NCBI RefSeq assembly: GCF_013204795.1
Contig: NZ_JABMKW010000017.1
Location: 558,001-622,000, forward strand
Reading direction: 5' to 3'
DNA length: 64,000 bases
Origin: Pedobacter panaciterrae
GTDB lineage: Bacteria; Bacteroidota; Bacteroidia; Sphingobacteriales; Sphingobacteriaceae
The notes under the pieces are model-generated. The model worked only from the letters and a program-made list of their open reading frames with translations, was not told where the DNA came from and made no database searches. Made by a program: the position numbers and the translations under genes. Positions 46,525 through 56,062 of the stretch are shown here, in pieces; the first letter of the stretch is position 1, and each line of letters opens with the position of its first letter.

Positions 46525-48111
46525 TTATTTGATTACTGTAGATGGATAACCTTCAGGATTTTCTTCCGAGGGTCCTGGAAACACTCCTTCAATTTCACTA
46601 AGTGCTGAAGTTTTGGTTAATTCTATTGCAACCTGACGTCTTGCTTTCATCCATTTTCCTAATGCAACATCATAAATACCCCCTAACTTATTAAAGTAAC
46701 CCTTATCGGCTTCAGTATAAATAAAATTCATCGTGTTTGTGCCACTGAGGTAAAAAGGAGTAGGTTTCAGATTATCTGACAAAACATCTACCTTATCATA
46801 TAGGTCAGTATTGGCTACACGATAACCCAAACCGGTTTCTGCATTGTATAAACTCCCTCCTGAACCAATAAATACAACATCTACAGGATCTGTATTCACG
46901 TCGATTTCTGTACCTTCAAAAATAGCAAAGCCTGAGGCATTGCCACTATTAGCAAATAAACCAGTGGTTTTTAGTCCGAAACCATCACCATCACTTTTTG
47001 TATAATCAAACGCCCGGATCCACTTACTACTGCTCATAGATGTAGACCCCGATCCATTAATCATTTTGCCGGCACCGCCTACATAAAAAAACTCTCCCTT
47101 GTTTACAGTTCCTGAGGTTAGGTTGAATTTAAATGTTCTTGAATTTCCAGTTGTAGCGCGACTACCAGTTGCCCAGCCTAAAGTTGGGAAGCCTGTTGGG
47201 TTCGTTGCACCTGCATTATTCGTAACAACTACAGAATAAGGTGTTACTGAAAAATCAATAAATTTAGTCGCCTTAAATTGCATATATTCATAATTTCCAT
47301 CTCCACCTTTAACATCGGCCATGTAACCGGTAATAATCACCGGTGCAACCTCTGGCACTGAACTTAATGCTTTAACATCTTTTAAGGTACGTATCCGATG
47401 CTCAGGAGTAAGTTTTCCATTCACATCTTGTTTATTGAGAACAATACCGTAATAAACTGCATTAAAATTAAGATTCCCTGCATTGGCAAATGTCGCCGTA
47501 GCCTCGGTATGCAAGGTAATGTTATCAAAGCCATCATTAATAGGTTTATCCCCAGCATATGTTGCAGTGCTTTCTACTGCCGGGTCAAAACTTGCCTTTA
47601 CAATAGCTACAAATGTACTTTCATAATCATTTGGATTTTCTTTGATTTTGCTACTTGCTACTCTGTTTTTTGGAATTGGTCTACCAGTTGCAATTTTCGT
47701 TATCGCACTAGAACTCACCCCGGTAATTTGCAATATACCATCTAAGCGTTTAAGCACACTACCAGCAATATTTATCTGGACCGAATCTCCAGGTGCATAC
47801 TCTGCAGCTGCTGCTCCTATGGGTATAGAAATACCTCGTACCAAGCCTAGACGTCTGTATTGTTCTATCACTAAAAGCCCCGAAGGTAGGTTATGTCCGG
47901 AGTGATCCGAGATCACAATCCCTTCTACACTTGTTGATCCAAACATATTATCTGCATTAAGGGTAAGATCTACTCCCTTATATAGATTTCTAAGATCATA
48001 TATAGGAAGGTAAGAACTAACTGCTCCGCCCGGATAATTCTCTTTTTTGCATCCTAACCAGCCCAGGGTTACCGCGAGTAAAATGATGCTGTTAAATATT
48101 ATTTTCTTCAT
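46525..48111 (-). CDS. DUF5689 lipoprotein
   Basis: From the ATG at 48111 the protein has 528 aa and starts with a clear lipoprotein signal (MKKIIFNSIILLAVTLGWLG then Cys21). The frame extends to 48156, but that would bury the signal peptide behind 15 residues and overlap susD. The N-terminal half (about 30-240) fits DUF5689, seen in surface lipoproteins beside SusCD; the rest is beta-rich with Gly/Ser/Asn. Probably a surface binding or processing accessory. Function unknown. Confidence 0.8.
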   Translation of the reverse strand: MKKIIFNSIILLAVTLGWLGCKKENYPGGAVSSYLPIYDLRNLYKGVDLTLNADNMFGSTSVEGIVISDHSGHNLPSGLLVIEQYRRLGLVRGISIPIGAAAAEYAPGDSVQINIAGSVLKRLDGILQITGVSSSAITKIATGRPIPKNRVASSKIKENPNDYESTFVAIVKASFDPAVESTATYAGDKPINDGFDNITLHTEATATFANAGNLNFNAVYYGIVLNKQDVNGKLTPEHRIRTLKDVKALSSVPEVAPVIITGYMADVKGGDGNYEYMQFKATKFIDFSVTPYSVVVTNNAGATNPTGFPTLGWATGSRATTGNSRTFKFNLTSGTVNKGEFFYVGGAGKMINGSGSTSMSSSKWIRAFDYTKSDGDGFGLKTTGLFANSGNASGFAIFEGTEIDVNTDPVDVVFIGSGGSLYNAETGLGYRVANTDLYDKVDVLSDNLKPTPFYLSGTNTMNFIYTEADKGYFNKLGGIYDVALGKWMKARRQVAIELTKTSALSEIEGVFPGPSEENPEGYPSTVIK

Positions 48112-48137
48112 GTGAGTATCTTTGATTTTTAGATGGT

Positions 48138-49703
48138 CTATGGTTTTTGCCACCATACATTAGTAAATATTTCGTCTTGTCCTTGTGCAGCCACGGCAGC
48201 CTGATAATTGGTTGGATTAGCCGATTGCACATACACCGGATAAGTCATTCTGGCTGGCATTACACCTCCATTTTTCAATCCTGGTCCTTTAGGTAATACC
48301 GGATGACCTGTACGACGATATTCAAACCATTGTTGCATATCTACCAAAAACAAAGCATAATATTTTTGGATATGGATCTGCTCCATTTTTTCATCTTCCG
48401 ATAGGCCGGTATTCCAGTCTATATCCGCCTCAGTTACATATTTTTTAAAAACAGCTGTCGATGGATCTGCGATGAATGTAGGTACCCAATAATTAATTGC
48501 ATTAGCTATTCCTTTATTATAATAGGTCTCCGCAGATCCGCTGATCCATCCTTTCAATGCCGCTTCTGATAAGATAAATTGCAATTCAGCATAGTTCATT
48601 ATTATTCCCGCTAATGGCGATTGTTGCAACGACCTTGCCCCTGCAGCCTTACCGCCTACTTCTTGATCGCTCGAGTAAAAATACGAGCGTTTAACAGCCC
48701 CGGTACCTATAGAATAACCACTTGGTACACCCGACATACCAGACCCTGTAGGGTTAATACCCAAACGGCAAACACTGTTATCACCATACGTTGAAATATC
48801 AACACGTGGATCCTGCCAATCACGAAGCCTGTTAATAAAGAAGCTGCACATAGCAGGGGTTCTGAAATCTTGAACCCTAATGCCGTTTACATAAGGGTTT
48901 ACATAAGCACCTACTCCCGCTTCTCCCGTCCATTTTAATACCGCAGACTCATTATTATTACTCATAATTGGGTATTTAGCTGCGTTAGTATCTACAATCT
49001 CTTTTATCTTAGCTATACTAGTAGGCGCAACATCAGCTTTTCCCGAAACACGGAGCAAAAGTCTTAGATATAGTGAATTTCCAAACTTGCGCCATTTGTC
49101 TATGTTTCCGTTATATACCGGATCACTTAAATTTTCAATTGAAGTGTTTTTAGCAAGCAAAATGTTAGCCTCCTCAAGTTTCTTAAACAGATCTAGGTAA
49201 ATATCCTTTTGCTTATCAAAAGCAGGTTCAACAATACCATTTCTTCCTTCTCCTGCTTGTACATAAGGTACATCGCCATAAGTATCTGTAAGCATTGAAA
49301 ATACCCATGCCTGACAAATAAGTGAGATACCCTGATATGATGGATTTAAATTTTCAGGTTCGCCTGCCAGATTGTATATGTCTTTAAAGTTGTTTATCTG
49401 TATGTACCAGCTGTTCCATAGGTAGTCAGACCAGGTACGTCCAAATTCATACCGCATTACGGTAGCATCCCCATCACTTATGCTCACAGTCACCTGCATT
49501 AACTCGTTATTAAAATTACGATTGCGTATCATGTTTGCGCTCAAAGTATTCACAAGTGACGGTGCAAGAAGCTTTTCAGGTATAGTATTGATAATGTTAA
49601 TAGGATCTGTATTTATCCCTTCAAAGTCTTTATCGCATGACGAAAGGGTAATAGTCGATAACAACAACAAACCTCCAAAAACTTTATATATGATATTTTT
49701 CAT
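48138..49703 (-). CDS. SusD/RagB-family lipoprotein (SusD-like 2 type)
   Basis: 521 aa. Lipoprotein signal ending LSSC (Cys23). Features of the SusD-like 2 group: NTDPINIINTIPEKLLAPSL near the start and QKYYALFLVDMQQWFEYRRT near the end. Binds the substrate outside and caps the SusC pore. 10 bp after the SusC-like gene. Substrate unknown; neighbouring phosphoesterase suggests phosphorylated compounds (inference). Confidence 0.92.
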   Translation of the reverse strand: MKNIIYKVFGGLLLLSTITLSSCDKDFEGINTDPINIINTIPEKLLAPSLVNTLSANMIRNRNFNNELMQVTVSISDGDATVMRYEFGRTWSDYLWNSWYIQINNFKDIYNLAGEPENLNPSYQGISLICQAWVFSMLTDTYGDVPYVQAGEGRNGIVEPAFDKQKDIYLDLFKKLEEANILLAKNTSIENLSDPVYNGNIDKWRKFGNSLYLRLLLRVSGKADVAPTSIAKIKEIVDTNAAKYPIMSNNNESAVLKWTGEAGVGAYVNPYVNGIRVQDFRTPAMCSFFINRLRDWQDPRVDISTYGDNSVCRLGINPTGSGMSGVPSGYSIGTGAVKRSYFYSSDQEVGGKAAGARSLQQSPLAGIIMNYAELQFILSEAALKGWISGSAETYYNKGIANAINYWVPTFIADPSTAVFKKYVTEADIDWNTGLSEDEKMEQIHIQKYYALFLVDMQQWFEYRRTGHPVLPKGPGLKNGGVMPARMTYPVYVQSANPTNYQAAVAAQGQDEIFTNVWWQKP

Positions 49704-49713
49704 TTTTTAATAA

Positions 49714-52700
49714 TTAAATTCCAACAACTAAATTAAATCCAAAAGTTCTGGTTGATGGAAATTGCCCAATCTCAAAACCCGTCACAATATCTGATCCGCT
49801 AAGGGTACCAAACTCCGGATCAAACATCGGCCATGGCGACCAAATAAATAGGTTACGACCATAAATGCCCAATGTTACCGAGGATAATCCTGTATTTACT
49901 AACCATTTCGGATGAAATGAGTAGTTAAGGCTGGCTTCTCTGAATTTAATAAAATCTGTACTGAAAGTGCTACCCTCTGCATTCTCTGACCCCATGTGCG
50001 AACGATAATAATCATCAATATCATAAGCAATTACATCATTTGGCCGATAAGTCCCATCAGGATTCTGAATTACTCCTTTACCAATAATACCACTATACCT
50101 ACCAGGAAGAGTACTGGCTAATTTGCCTTGCTCCACCATTTTATAGTTTAGCAAAGAATGCCCTACTGCACCTACCTGTGCATCAAATAGCACATTTAAA
50201 CTAAATCTTTTGTAATTAAAATTATTACCAAAACTAAATTTAAATTTAGGTGTCGTATTTCCAATATAAACTACATCAGAAGTAATCTTTGCATTACCTG
50301 TTACCGGGTCATATACGATCTGCCCATCTGGCGAACGCACGTATCCTCTTCCGTAAAGGTCACCCATACTTCCACCAACCTTTGCTACAATCTGTCCCCC
50401 GGCAATCGGGCCCGTCCTTAGAATAATAGAACTGTCAGGCAAGGAAACAATTTTATTCCTATTCGCAGCAAAAGTCATATAGGTACTCCACATAAATCCA
50501 CTCTGGTGTTTTATTGGAATAGCATTAAGTGCCACCTCAATACCCGAATTATTGATTTGTCCGGCGTTGATAATAGCAGTATTGTATCCCGAAGAACGGT
50601 CTACTGTACGGGTTAGGATCTGATTTTTAGTATTGCCTGCATAATATGCCACATCTAATCCCAAACGGTCACCAAAAAACCGCAAATCTGTTCCGAACTC
50701 ATAAGTTGTGGTTTTTAACGGTTTCAAATTCGGATTGGGTAAAGTTGATGGATTTACAAGGGCGCTATCAGGATATGTCCCGTTTGATGCCAGCGAGTAG
50801 GTATATGAGGTTCGGTAAGGTGTAGTACCTCCGCTACCCACTTGCGAAACTGACGCTCTTAACTTCGCCAGACTCACAGCTTCAGGCAATTTAAAGTAAT
50901 CAGATAAAGAGAAGCTTAAGCTAGCTGACGGATAGAAAAAGCCAACATTATCTGTCCTGTTTGGTGTGGCAAGTACACTGCTCCAATCCTTACGACCAGT
51001 GATATCCAAGTAAAGATAGTTCTTATAGCTTGTAGACAATACTCCGTAAAAGCTGTTAATTCTATACCTGCTGGTATCTGGGATTGAAACCAAGGGATAC
51101 AAGTTATTTTCAAGGGTATATTCACCAGGTATCTTAAGTCCATCAGCTCTAAGATCTGTTTTGTTATACTTATTTCTTAACTGGCTCCCACCTACAGTTG
51201 CAATCATTTTCACATCCTTACTGATATTTTTATCGTACTTCAGTAAAAAATCTATATTGGTTTCCTGACCATAGATCTTCTGCTCACGATACGATCCAGT
51301 TGGAAGCCTGCTTCCCGCATCATATGGACGTTCCTGAGCACGACGCTCCGATGCCAAGTCCATTGTTGTACGCAACTGAAGGCTTAATTCATTCGTAAAT
51401 TGATAACTCGCCTGCACGTTTCCAGTTAAACCATTACGACCACTTCTGTTAATGAATTCATGCGATATCGCATAAGGATTTTCAGGAAAACTGCTGAATG
51501 GATATTCAATTAACTTATTTTCGCTGCCATTAACCCAGTAGTTCTTTAACCAGTTCAGGTCCGCACTTGGCTGCCAGAAAATGAACCAATACATTAAAGA
51601 TTGGTTCCCATAACCATTACCTGGCAAATTATCACTAAACCTATTGTTGTAATTGACCTTGGCAGATATATTTAATTTAGATGTAATTTTTGAATTCAAA
51701 GACAAGGCTACTGAAGTTCGCTCCATGCCAGTTTCAGGAACAATCCAAGTATTATTCTGATTCGTAATAGATAACCGGGCTGCAGTATTTTTATAAGCAC
51801 CATCCAGCGTCAATGAATTGGTTAAATTGGTACCTGTCTGGAAAAAATCACGTATCTGATTTTTGTATGGAACCCATGGTGTTCTTATTAATCCTTGTGT
51901 TTGAGTAACCGGATCATATTGATAGAACATCTGGCCATCAAAACGCGGTCCATATGCAGAGCTTGTACCACTGGTGCTTGCACCATCAGAGCTCGCTCCA
52001 TAAGAATAATGAGCTGCACCATCAAGTCCCTGCCCATATTCGTATTGCAGATCAGGCCAACGATTTGGCGATTCTACCGAACCGTTAGAGGTAAATTTAA
52101 TCCCTAGTCTTTTTTTCTTACTATTTCCAGATTTTGTGGTAATAATGATGGCACCATTTGCACCCCGCTGACCATACAAGGCTGCTGCGCCCGGGCCTTT
52201 TAATACCGTTACACTCTCTATGTCTTCAGGGTTAATGTCATTTACACTACTTCCATAATCCGCTGGCATGTTATCGCTTCCTGTCCCATAAACAACGTCA
52301 GATGCGTTTGCTGTTCGCCTGCCCCCACTATTATTAATTACAACCCCATCAAGTACAATTAGGGCCTCGTTATCTCCTGTAAGATTATTTTCGCCACGAA
52401 GAATAATTTTATTGGAACCCGCCGGACCTCCGTTTGACCGTACCAGGTTTAATCCAGCAACTTTACCCGACAAAGCATCACTCCAGTTTGAAGAAACAGC
52501 ATCAGTCAATTGATTACTGTCAATCTTAGTAACTGCATAACCTAAAGATTTCTCTTCTCTTTTGATTCCTAAAGCAGTAACTACAACTTCCGACAAATCA
52601 TTTGAAGATGGCTTTAATGTTGCGTTTAAAGTAGTTAGTGAATTCGCTTTAATCGTAACGCTCTGTGCAATAAATTTTTCATAAGAAATAAAGCTTATTT

Positions 52701-53172
52701 CAACTGAATAAATACCCGGAGCAACATTTAGGGCATATTTACCATTATCTTCTGTCTGTCCTACTACCCCGCCTATTATTCGTATAACAGCTCCCGGAAG
52801 TGCAGCGCCTGATTCATCAACCACCTTACCTGTTAACTTTCCATTAGTTTGAGGCTTAGGTATGATAAGTATATTACTGGCACTGGATTGTTTGAAAGTA
52901 AAGGATGTACCATTTAGAAGAACGTTTAAAGTTTCTTTTACAGAACGATTTGCTTTATTGATCCTCACAATACGCTGATCATTTAATTGCGTATTGCTGT
53001 AGTTTATAGATAATCCACTTAATTTCTCCACTTGCAAGAAAGCATCTTTTAGTGTAATTCCTTGGGCTTCGAAGAAGATAGTCCTATCTATATTTGTTTG
53101 CGCCTGGGCTTTAAATATGCTGAACGAAAATTGTAAAAGCACCAGTATGGTCAACAACCATAACTTTTTCAT
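49714..53172 (-). CDS. SusC/RagA TonB-dependent transporter with STN signalling domain
   Basis: 1152 aa. Signal peptide to about residue 25, then a secretin/TonB short N-terminal (STN) domain (about 45-105, containing SVKETLNVLLNGTSFTF), CarboxypepD_reg-like domain (about 113-198), plug with GSNKIILRGENNL and EALIVLDGVVI, and beta-barrel. The STN domain contacts FecR-type anti-sigma factors, which fits the FecR gene 107 bp upstream. It therefore both imports and signals substrate presence. Confidence 0.94.
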   Translation of the reverse strand: MKKLWLLTILVLLQFSFSIFKAQAQTNIDRTIFFEAQGITLKDAFLQVEKLSGLSINYSNTQLNDQRIVRINKANRSVKETLNVLLNGTSFTFKQSSASNILIIPKPQTNGKLTGKVVDESGAALPGAVIRIIGGVVGQTEDNGKYALNVAPGIYSVEISFISYEKFIAQSVTIKANSLTTLNATLKPSSNDLSEVVVTALGIKREEKSLGYAVTKIDSNQLTDAVSSNWSDALSGKVAGLNLVRSNGGPAGSNKIILRGENNLTGDNEALIVLDGVVINNSGGRRTANASDVVYGTGSDNMPADYGSSVNDINPEDIESVTVLKGPGAAALYGQRGANGAIIITTKSGNSKKKRLGIKFTSNGSVESPNRWPDLQYEYGQGLDGAAHYSYGASSDGASTSGTSSAYGPRFDGQMFYQYDPVTQTQGLIRTPWVPYKNQIRDFFQTGTNLTNSLTLDGAYKNTAARLSITNQNNTWIVPETGMERTSVALSLNSKITSKLNISAKVNYNNRFSDNLPGNGYGNQSLMYWFIFWQPSADLNWLKNYWVNGSENKLIEYPFSSFPENPYAISHEFINRSGRNGLTGNVQASYQFTNELSLQLRTTMDLASERRAQERPYDAGSRLPTGSYREQKIYGQETNIDFLLKYDKNISKDVKMIATVGGSQLRNKYNKTDLRADGLKIPGEYTLENNLYPLVSIPDTSRYRINSFYGVLSTSYKNYLYLDITGRKDWSSVLATPNRTDNVGFFYPSASLSFSLSDYFKLPEAVSLAKLRASVSQVGSGGTTPYRTSYTYSLASNGTYPDSALVNPSTLPNPNLKPLKTTTYEFGTDLRFFGDRLGLDVAYYAGNTKNQILTRTVDRSSGYNTAIINAGQINNSGIEVALNAIPIKHQSGFMWSTYMTFAANRNKIVSLPDSSIILRTGPIAGGQIVAKVGGSMGDLYGRGYVRSPDGQIVYDPVTGNAKITSDVVYIGNTTPKFKFSFGNNFNYKRFSLNVLFDAQVGAVGHSLLNYKMVEQGKLASTLPGRYSGIIGKGVIQNPDGTYRPNDVIAYDIDDYYRSHMGSENAEGSTFSTDFIKFREASLNYSFHPKWLVNTGLSSVTLGIYGRNLFIWSPWPMFDPEFGTLSGSDIVTGFEIGQFPSTRTFGFNLVVGI

Positions 53173-53279
53173 ATATTTACTTTGTTTATACTTATTTATT
53201 CTTGAGTTTAAATTTTGACTTGAATGCCTGGAATTGTTACCAGCAATTCCGGGCTATCTTTACTATACTTCAGGTAGAT

Positions 53280-54308
53280 CTAATTCATAGTTTTTCCTCC
53301 TTTTTGATTAGCACGATATATATAAATGTTCCCGTTTTTCTTAGTATAAGTTAGGCCAGATAATACCATTAACTCGTCCATAACATTATTCAAAGGCATG
53401 TTTTTAAACTTCGCAGTTACCCTGGCATTTCCAATACCAGAATCAATAAACTCAATCCTAACACCGTAACGATGCTCCAACGATGACATAACTTCATGTA
53501 TGGGTACATCATAAAAAACAAAGTGATTTTTGATCCATGAACTTACGTCTGTAGCTTCTGTAGCGTCAAAAGCATAAAGCCCGGTTATTGTGTTGATTTC
53601 AATCTGTTCATTAGGGGTCAGGTATTTAACTAAATGACTCTTTCCCTCAATGGTATTCATCACGCCCACTTTCCCACTGTTTACTGTTACAGTCACTTTA
53701 TGATCAGAAGCAAATGCCTTTATATTAAAAGACGTTCCTAGTACAACTGTTGAAATCTCACCACTTTGTATAACAAAGGGCCTTCTATGGTGCTTTACAT
53801 CAAAAAATGCCTCGCCGTTCAATGAAACCGATCGCTTGTTGCCACTAAAATTCTTTCTATATTTTATTTTACTCCCCCCTGCGAGATAAATCACCGAACT
53901 ATCTGGTAAAAGAATCTTAGACTGCTGACCTTCAGGATTGATAATCTCAGTATACTCTACTGCAGTACTTTCTTTATAAGAAGCGTGTTTATACCACCAT
54001 AAAGACATAGAACCGATAATTAATATCGATGCAGCGTAAGCTAACCAATGTATTTTTCGGCCAACATTAACAATGTTACCTTTTTCTTCCTTTTGAATAT
54101 GGGCACTGATGAGCTTCCAACTAGTTGGCTCTATCTCATCAGCTTTTTTAAAGTAAGATTTTGAAGCTTCTAATATTTGCATGGTTTCCCTGAACTGCTC
54201 CTGATGATTTGGATGCAGTTCAAGCCACTCATGCAATTCGGTTAGCTCCTCATCACTGATTGTTTTTTCAAAGTATGCAATTATTAACTGATAGCTATTG
54301 TCTTCCAT
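53280..54308 (-). CDS. FecR-type anti-sigma factor
   Basis: 342 aa. N-terminal cytoplasmic domain (1-85) that binds sigma, one membrane helix (about 88-106, IHWLAYAASILIIGSMSLWW), periplasmic FecR domain (QQSKILLPDSSVIYLAGGSK, GEAFFDVKHHRRPFVIQSG) and a C-terminal DUF4974-like STN-related domain (VPIHEVMSSLEHRYGVRIEF). It links the STN domain of the SusC-like transporter to the sigma factor encoded 81 bp upstream. Confidence 0.94.
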   Translation of the reverse strand: MEDNSYQLIIAYFEKTISDEELTELHEWLELHPNHQEQFRETMQILEASKSYFKKADEIEPTSWKLISAHIQKEEKGNIVNVGRKIHWLAYAASILIIGSMSLWWYKHASYKESTAVEYTEIINPEGQQSKILLPDSSVIYLAGGSKIKYRKNFSGNKRSVSLNGEAFFDVKHHRRPFVIQSGEISTVVLGTSFNIKAFASDHKVTVTVNSGKVGVMNTIEGKSHLVKYLTPNEQIEINTITGLYAFDATEATDVSSWIKNHFVFYDVPIHEVMSSLEHRYGVRIEFIDSGIGNARVTAKFKNMPLNNVMDELMVLSGLTYTKKNGNIYIYRANQKGGKTMN

Positions 54309-54389
54309 TATACCTGTCTCTAAAATGAAAGACAGATTTTAAGCACGCAGTTACGTAGCGAAGTATATTAAAGTTATGTTAATAAATGA

Positions 54390-54959
54390 TTAACCCCGGG
54401 AAGTAAGATTAGTAGAATCCTTTAGCATTCTTCTTAATTCTTTTATTGATTGATATAGAGTGGTTTCTACCGTTCTTATAGAAATACCCAATACCTCTGA
54501 AATTTTCCTTTTATCAACCTGATCAATCCTGCTCATTAGCAAGATCTCCCTTTGTCTTTCAGGCAGTTTATCAATCAAACGTAGTATCTTGCTTACCGAC
54601 TCCGTGCCAGACAGTATTCGAAAAGGCGTGTGGGTGTCCTCAAAAATGTGATTTTGAAAAGAAATATCTTCAATGGAATCAACCGGATCCTTTTTCTTCT
54701 GATTATAGTTTATAGAGAGGTTCCTTGCTGAAGTAAAAAGATAATTTTTAATGTTCAGGATAGAGCTATCACTTCGTCCGTCCCAAATTTTAATGAACAA
54801 GTCGGCAATGATCTCTTCTGCTGCTTCATAATCTTTAGTATAGACAGCACAAAAATGACATAATGGTTTATAATACCTATTAAAAAGAGTTTCAAGGGCT
54901 ACCGAATCATTTTTTCTCAAAAGATCGGTCAATTCTTCATCTGTAAGTTTTAGATACAT
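54390..54959 (-). CDS. ECF-type RNA polymerase sigma factor
   Basis: 189 aa from the ATG at 54959 (MYLKLTDEELTDLLRKND); the frame reaches a TTG at 54980 adding 7 residues. Region 2 is seen in ALETLFNRYYKPLCHFCAVY and EIIADLFIKIW, region 4 in KLPERQREILLMSRIDQVDK and ISEVLGISIRTVETTLYQS. It is of the Bacteroidetes FecI-like group and should drive the SusCD operon when released by FecR. A -7-like box TAATTTTG is at 54982-54989. Confidence 0.94.
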   Translation of the reverse strand: MYLKLTDEELTDLLRKNDSVALETLFNRYYKPLCHFCAVYTKDYEAAEEIIADLFIKIWDGRSDSSILNIKNYLFTSARNLSINYNQKKKDPVDSIEDISFQNHIFEDTHTPFRILSGTESVSKILRLIDKLPERQREILLMSRIDQVDKRKISEVLGISIRTVETTLYQSIKELRRMLKDSTNLTSRG

Positions 54960-55068
54960 CCCTGGTTCTTCATTTTGCAAACAAAATTAAAGATGTAATG
55001 TTAGCCTAATGTTAAATAATCACTACTCACAGTGCGATCCAAATAGGGAATTTATTTTGAATGTGCTA

Positions 55069-55965
55069 CTAAAGCAAATTTGGATAGTCAGAAATGATCC
55101 CATCAACATTTAAAAGTTTTAGTTTGGCAATATCCTCTTTAGTGTTAGCAGTCCAGGGAATCACCTTGATATTTGCAGCATGACATTTCTGTACAAGATC
55201 TTTATCAACTAATCTATATTCAGGGCTTAGGATAAATGGATTAAATCCAAGTTCTGCAATATTTTCCTCAAAAGTTTTCTTATTTGCTATCAGGTAAGAG
55301 GTTTTTATCTTTGGATATTTTTGATGCAAAATCTGCAGAGTTCTCTTATCAAAAGATTGAATAACTACATAGCTAGATATTCCCTTATTCTCTATCACGT
55401 CCATTAATAACTTTACAAATTTCTCGGGTTCAGGGTTTGAGATGTTATCACCCGCAGGACTGCATTTGGTTTCAATGTTATAGAACATTTGTTTTTTCCC
55501 CTTTGAATACTGTTGAACAGAATCAACCAAATCTGCTAACCGAGGGATATAAGATTTGATCTTTTTTTGTTCAGGGAAACCTGTATGCGGCTTGGTCCCC
55601 AAATCAAATACTTTAATCAAATCATAATCCATTTGATATACAACATACTTTTTCGAATCTGCCGAAGGTATTTCCTTACCTTCAGGAGTTAGCATAAACC
55701 CTGGGCTTAAATAATCGTCGTGAGTTACCACAACTTCACCATCTTTAGTTATATGCGTATCCATTTCTAAGGTTGTAACCCCAATATCTATAGCATTATG
55801 CATTGCAATAATTGTATTCTCAGGCATTAAGCCTCTGCCACCTCTATGTGCTTCAGTGCTAAATGCGGGAAATTCAGAAATTTTGTCAGAGCTGTTATTT
55901 TTGATGGTTTTACATCCAAGCAAGCACAGTAATGCTAAAGAGCTCATACAAATTATATTCTTCAT
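55069..55965 (-). CDS. Glycerophosphodiester phosphodiesterase, lipoprotein
   Basis: 298 aa with lipobox LLGC (Cys18), so anchored in the envelope. GDPD catalytic motifs: His40 and Arg41 in EAHRGGRG, ENT (49-51), LEMDTHITKDGEVVVTHD with the metal-binding acids and second His, and GIISDYP at the C-terminus. Splits glycerophosphodiesters from phospholipid headgroups into glycerol 3-phosphate and an alcohol. Downstream of glpD by 97 bp in the same direction, which fits a shared pathway. Confidence 0.94.
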   Translation of the reverse strand: MKNIICMSSLALLCLLGCKTIKNNSSDKISEFPAFSTEAHRGGRGLMPENTIIAMHNAIDIGVTTLEMDTHITKDGEVVVTHDDYLSPGFMLTPEGKEIPSADSKKYVVYQMDYDLIKVFDLGTKPHTGFPEQKKIKSYIPRLADLVDSVQQYSKGKKQMFYNIETKCSPAGDNISNPEPEKFVKLLMDVIENKGISSYVVIQSFDKRTLQILHQKYPKIKTSYLIANKKTFEENIAELGFNPFILSPEYRLVDKDLVQKCHAANIKVIPWTANTKEDIAKLKLLNVDGIISDYPNLL

Positions 55966-56062
55966 TTTATCTATTTTAAAATGTTAAGGACCTCAGCAAA
56001 TTTATTAATAAAGCAATTAAGCCTCTGTTAAGTATTCATTAAGCCAGAGCCCACTTTACATA